A stretch of 64,000 nt of DNA from Bacteroidales bacterium. Its GTDB lineage: Bacteria; Bacteroidota; Bacteroidia; Bacteroidales; UBA12077. The notes under the pieces are model-generated. The model ran no database searches, had not been told where the DNA came from, and saw only the letters and a program-made list of their open reading frames with translations. Every line of letters starts with the position of its first letter. Position 1 is the stretch's first letter. Location: positions 1-64,000 of the forward strand of contig DAOWGM010000164.1 of assembly GCA_030637515.1 (NCBI GenBank). The letters run 5' to 3'. Both the position numbers and the translations under genes were made by a program. Of the stretch, positions 61,962 through 64,000 are shown piece after piece.

Positions 61962-64000
61962 TGTGAAAACAGATAAAAAGAAAATAGGATTTTTCTTTTT
62001 AATGTTATCTCTTATAAGTGCTATATTTAGGAGTCAGGTTAGTTTCCTCCTTTATCTGAGTGTAATAACTCTTATTTTGGGATTAACAGTGAATCTGAAA
62101 GAAATAATAAAGATTAAGAATTACCTTAATAGAAAACTTATATTATGGGGTCTTGTTATAGTATTTTTCATGGTTCCCATAATTTATGAGGTAGTTAAAT
62201 TCAAGAATCTTTTTAGTGAACTTTTCAACCTAATATATATAGTCGGTTTATTTATAGGATTATATTCTTATCTTATAATTGATAAGAGAAAATATAGCAA
62301 ACTGTTTTTTGATTTGTTTAAATTTCTATTTATTGTTTTTGGAGTATGCATTGTTTTTTATTATTCAATTTTATTGATAAGCTCAGGTAGTATTAACATG
62401 CTGGCTGTAAAGTCTTTGGATAATAATTTCTTTAGTTTGAATCTACTTATTCTACTATTGTTCCTCTTTGAAAAAATAAGCAAAAAGGAAAACAGGGGAG
62501 TACTACTATTCATAAATTTTCTACTAATATTAATAAGTTTATTAATTCTGTTTTCAGGCTCACGAAGAGGAATATTTATATTTACTTTATTTATCTCAGG
62601 ATTTACAATTTATTCATTAATAAATTTAAAAAGGTTAGTTAAATTAATTCCTTTCTTATCTTTTGTAATTATCTCGTTTACAATGATATTTTATTTGGCC
62701 GTGGGATCAAATTCAACATTACGTGTTTATCTTGTAGAAAAGTATTCTTCAAATAGTCAAGCACTAAAAAGTCAGATTACACAAGTTGAGTATAAGTACT
62801 TCAAGGCATTGGTGTCAGAAGTGGATTATAGTTCTTTTTACCATAGGCTATGGAATACTACAAATAAAAAACAATATCTAATTAACAACCTGCTTTCGAA
62901 AAAACATAAAAATAATTATAAAAGAGTTGATCGGAAAGAAAATTACAATAAAGCTATAGAAGAACTATATTATTACAGTTTATTAAAATCAGATATAGAA
63001 AAAACAAAAGTTTTAGCAAACGATATTTCTAAAAATATACCAGATACTTTTTTTTATGCTTCAAATATTAAAGCAATACCTTATTATTGTAATATCCCAT
63101 ATAGGTTTAAGGGCTCAATTAGTTTAGCTGGCTACAAAGGTTTATACCCTATTGATTATTCTGAAAAAACAATTGAAGGAAAAAATAGGTTGTTTATAAA
63201 GTTTAGAACATTTAGTTTAGAAACACCAAAATTCTTTATCAACTTTACAGGAATGCCAGGAAATTATTCTGTAGAATTTATTTTAGGTCTTGACACCCCT
63301 GTTCCAGAAGTAATTATTAAGTCTGAAAGAAATAATATACCTAATTGTGAAATAAAAAATATTAAATTATCTAAATTAAATGATAGTTATAGAAAGGTGA
63401 AGGTAGATTTTTTAGTTAAAAATATATCTGCAATAAATAGACTTTATCTGGAATGGAAAGATGAAGAGTCAATGTGCTTAAGTGTTTCAGATTTAAATTT
63501 TTCATTTTTTGGTGGCTCTTCCGAATATTATTTAAATCCCACTATTTTGCCAAAGCATATAAGAGTGATTCGGAAAATGAATAGAGGAAGAAACGGTCAA
63601 ATAAAGATGATTAAATTAGCTATTACTCGTCATGAATCAATGCTAAGGGAACTTACACAAAATACATATAGCCAGAACTTGATTAATGACTTGGAAAAGC
63701 TTGCAAAATCAAAGCTTTATACAAATATGTGTGATAGGTATATACAAGATTCAGTTTATTCTTTTCGTAATTTTAAAAATGAAGATTTATTCTTTTTCAG
63801 AAAAAAAATTCCTGCAATACCTGTGAGTATAGTTCACATTAATTATAAAGTAAAAATAATAAATGGTTTGAACCATAAATTAGCAAAACACCCTAATCGA
63901 AGTTTTGAGTCACTAAATTTTGATCTTGTAAAATATCAAGAGAAAGAGCTGGATGATGATTGGATTGAATATTTTCTCTCATATAAAATAAATTCAAGTT
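61921..64000 (+). CDS. Partial multi-TM O-antigen ligase/polymerase-like protein with large soluble region (runs off window)
   Basis: Hand-translated open frame from ATG 61921 (or GTG 61963) to the window end with no stop; contains SGSRRGIFIFTLFISG. Absent from the ORF track because it is unterminated. Confidence 0.75.
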   Translation, partial: MNELKLQLKSFLNNVKTDKKKIGFFFLMLSLISAIFRSQVSFLLYLSVITLILGLTVNLKEIIKIKNYLNRKLILWGLVIVFFMVPIIYEVVKFKNLFSELFNLIYIVGLFIGLYSYLIIDKRKYSKLFFDLFKFLFIVFGVCIVFYYSILLISSGSINMLAVKSLDNNFFSLNLLILLLFLFEKISKKENRGVLLFINFLLILISLLILFSGSRRGIFIFTLFISGFTIYSLINLKRLVKLIPFLSFVIISFTMIFYLAVGSNSTLRVYLVEKYSSNSQALKSQITQVEYKYFKALVSEVDYSSFYHRLWNTTNKKQYLINNLLSKKHKNNYKRVDRKENYNKAIEELYYYSLLKSDIEKTKVLANDISKNIPDTFFYASNIKAIPYYCNIPYRFKGSISLAGYKGLYPIDYSEKTIEGKNRLFIKFRTFSLETPKFFINFTGMPGNYSVEFILGLDTPVPEVIIKSERNNIPNCEIKNIKLSKLNDSYRKVKVDFLVKNISAINRLYLEWKDEESMCLSVSDLNFSFFGGSSEYYLNPTILPKHIRVIRKMNRGRNGQIKMIKLAITRHESMLRELTQNTYSQNLINDLEKLAKSKLYTNMCDRYIQDSVYSFRNFKNEDLFFFRKKIPAIPVSIVHINYKVKIINGLNHKLAKHPNRSFESLNFDLVKYQEKELDDDWIEYFLSYKINSS

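Noticed and set aside
1-64000. CRISPR arrays, tRNA/rRNA genes, transposases or integrases
   Set aside because: Looked for repeat-spacer structure and typical motifs in intergenic regions and ORFs; none recognised.

Overview
This 64 kb, AT-rich window looks like a Bacteroidetes (Bacteroidales/Marinilabiliales-like) chromosome, judged from gene content and TAnnTTTG-type promoters. From start to end it contains: (1) a redox locus (~0.4-10.8 kb) with NuoE/NuoF-like subunits, a 1232-aa ferredoxin/GltD-NfnB/degenerate molybdopterin-oxidoreductase chimera, an 8-Cys double zinc-ribbon protein, NfnA, an NfnB with a fused copy of the same Cys-rich cassette, and a rubrerythrin-like ferritin-fold protein; (2) a LysM/periplasmic-binding protein; (3) a non-canonical chemotaxis operon (~13.3-28.2 kb) with CheY-like regulators, a CheZ-like coiled-coil protein, a STAS protein, CheA, CheW, an MCP, CheR, a histidine-kinase-like protein whose H-box His is Asn, CheD, CheB and a GAF/PAS protein with no output domain; (4) 5'-nucleotidase and alkaline phosphatase; (5) an ECF sigma operon; (6) a TonB receptor preceded by a small ORF that shares its N-terminal W-x-x-K-x-Y-x-x-F motif; (7) M28 and M23 peptidases; (8) a coiled-coil ORF, zapA, a probable 6S RNA and RNase Y; (9) a polysaccharide locus (43.5 kb to the end) with a WbpA/B/E/D-like set, Wzx, Wzy-like proteins, two phosphoglycosyl transferases (one fused to a Wzy-like domain), a MaoC/CitE pair and a truncated PP-loop gene. 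The strongest candidates for something undescribed are the shared Cys-rich cassette in the redox locus, the modified chemotaxis signalling components, and the Wzy-PGT fusion. No CRISPR array, tRNA, rRNA or transposase was recognised. All homology calls come from reading motifs; no database search was run.
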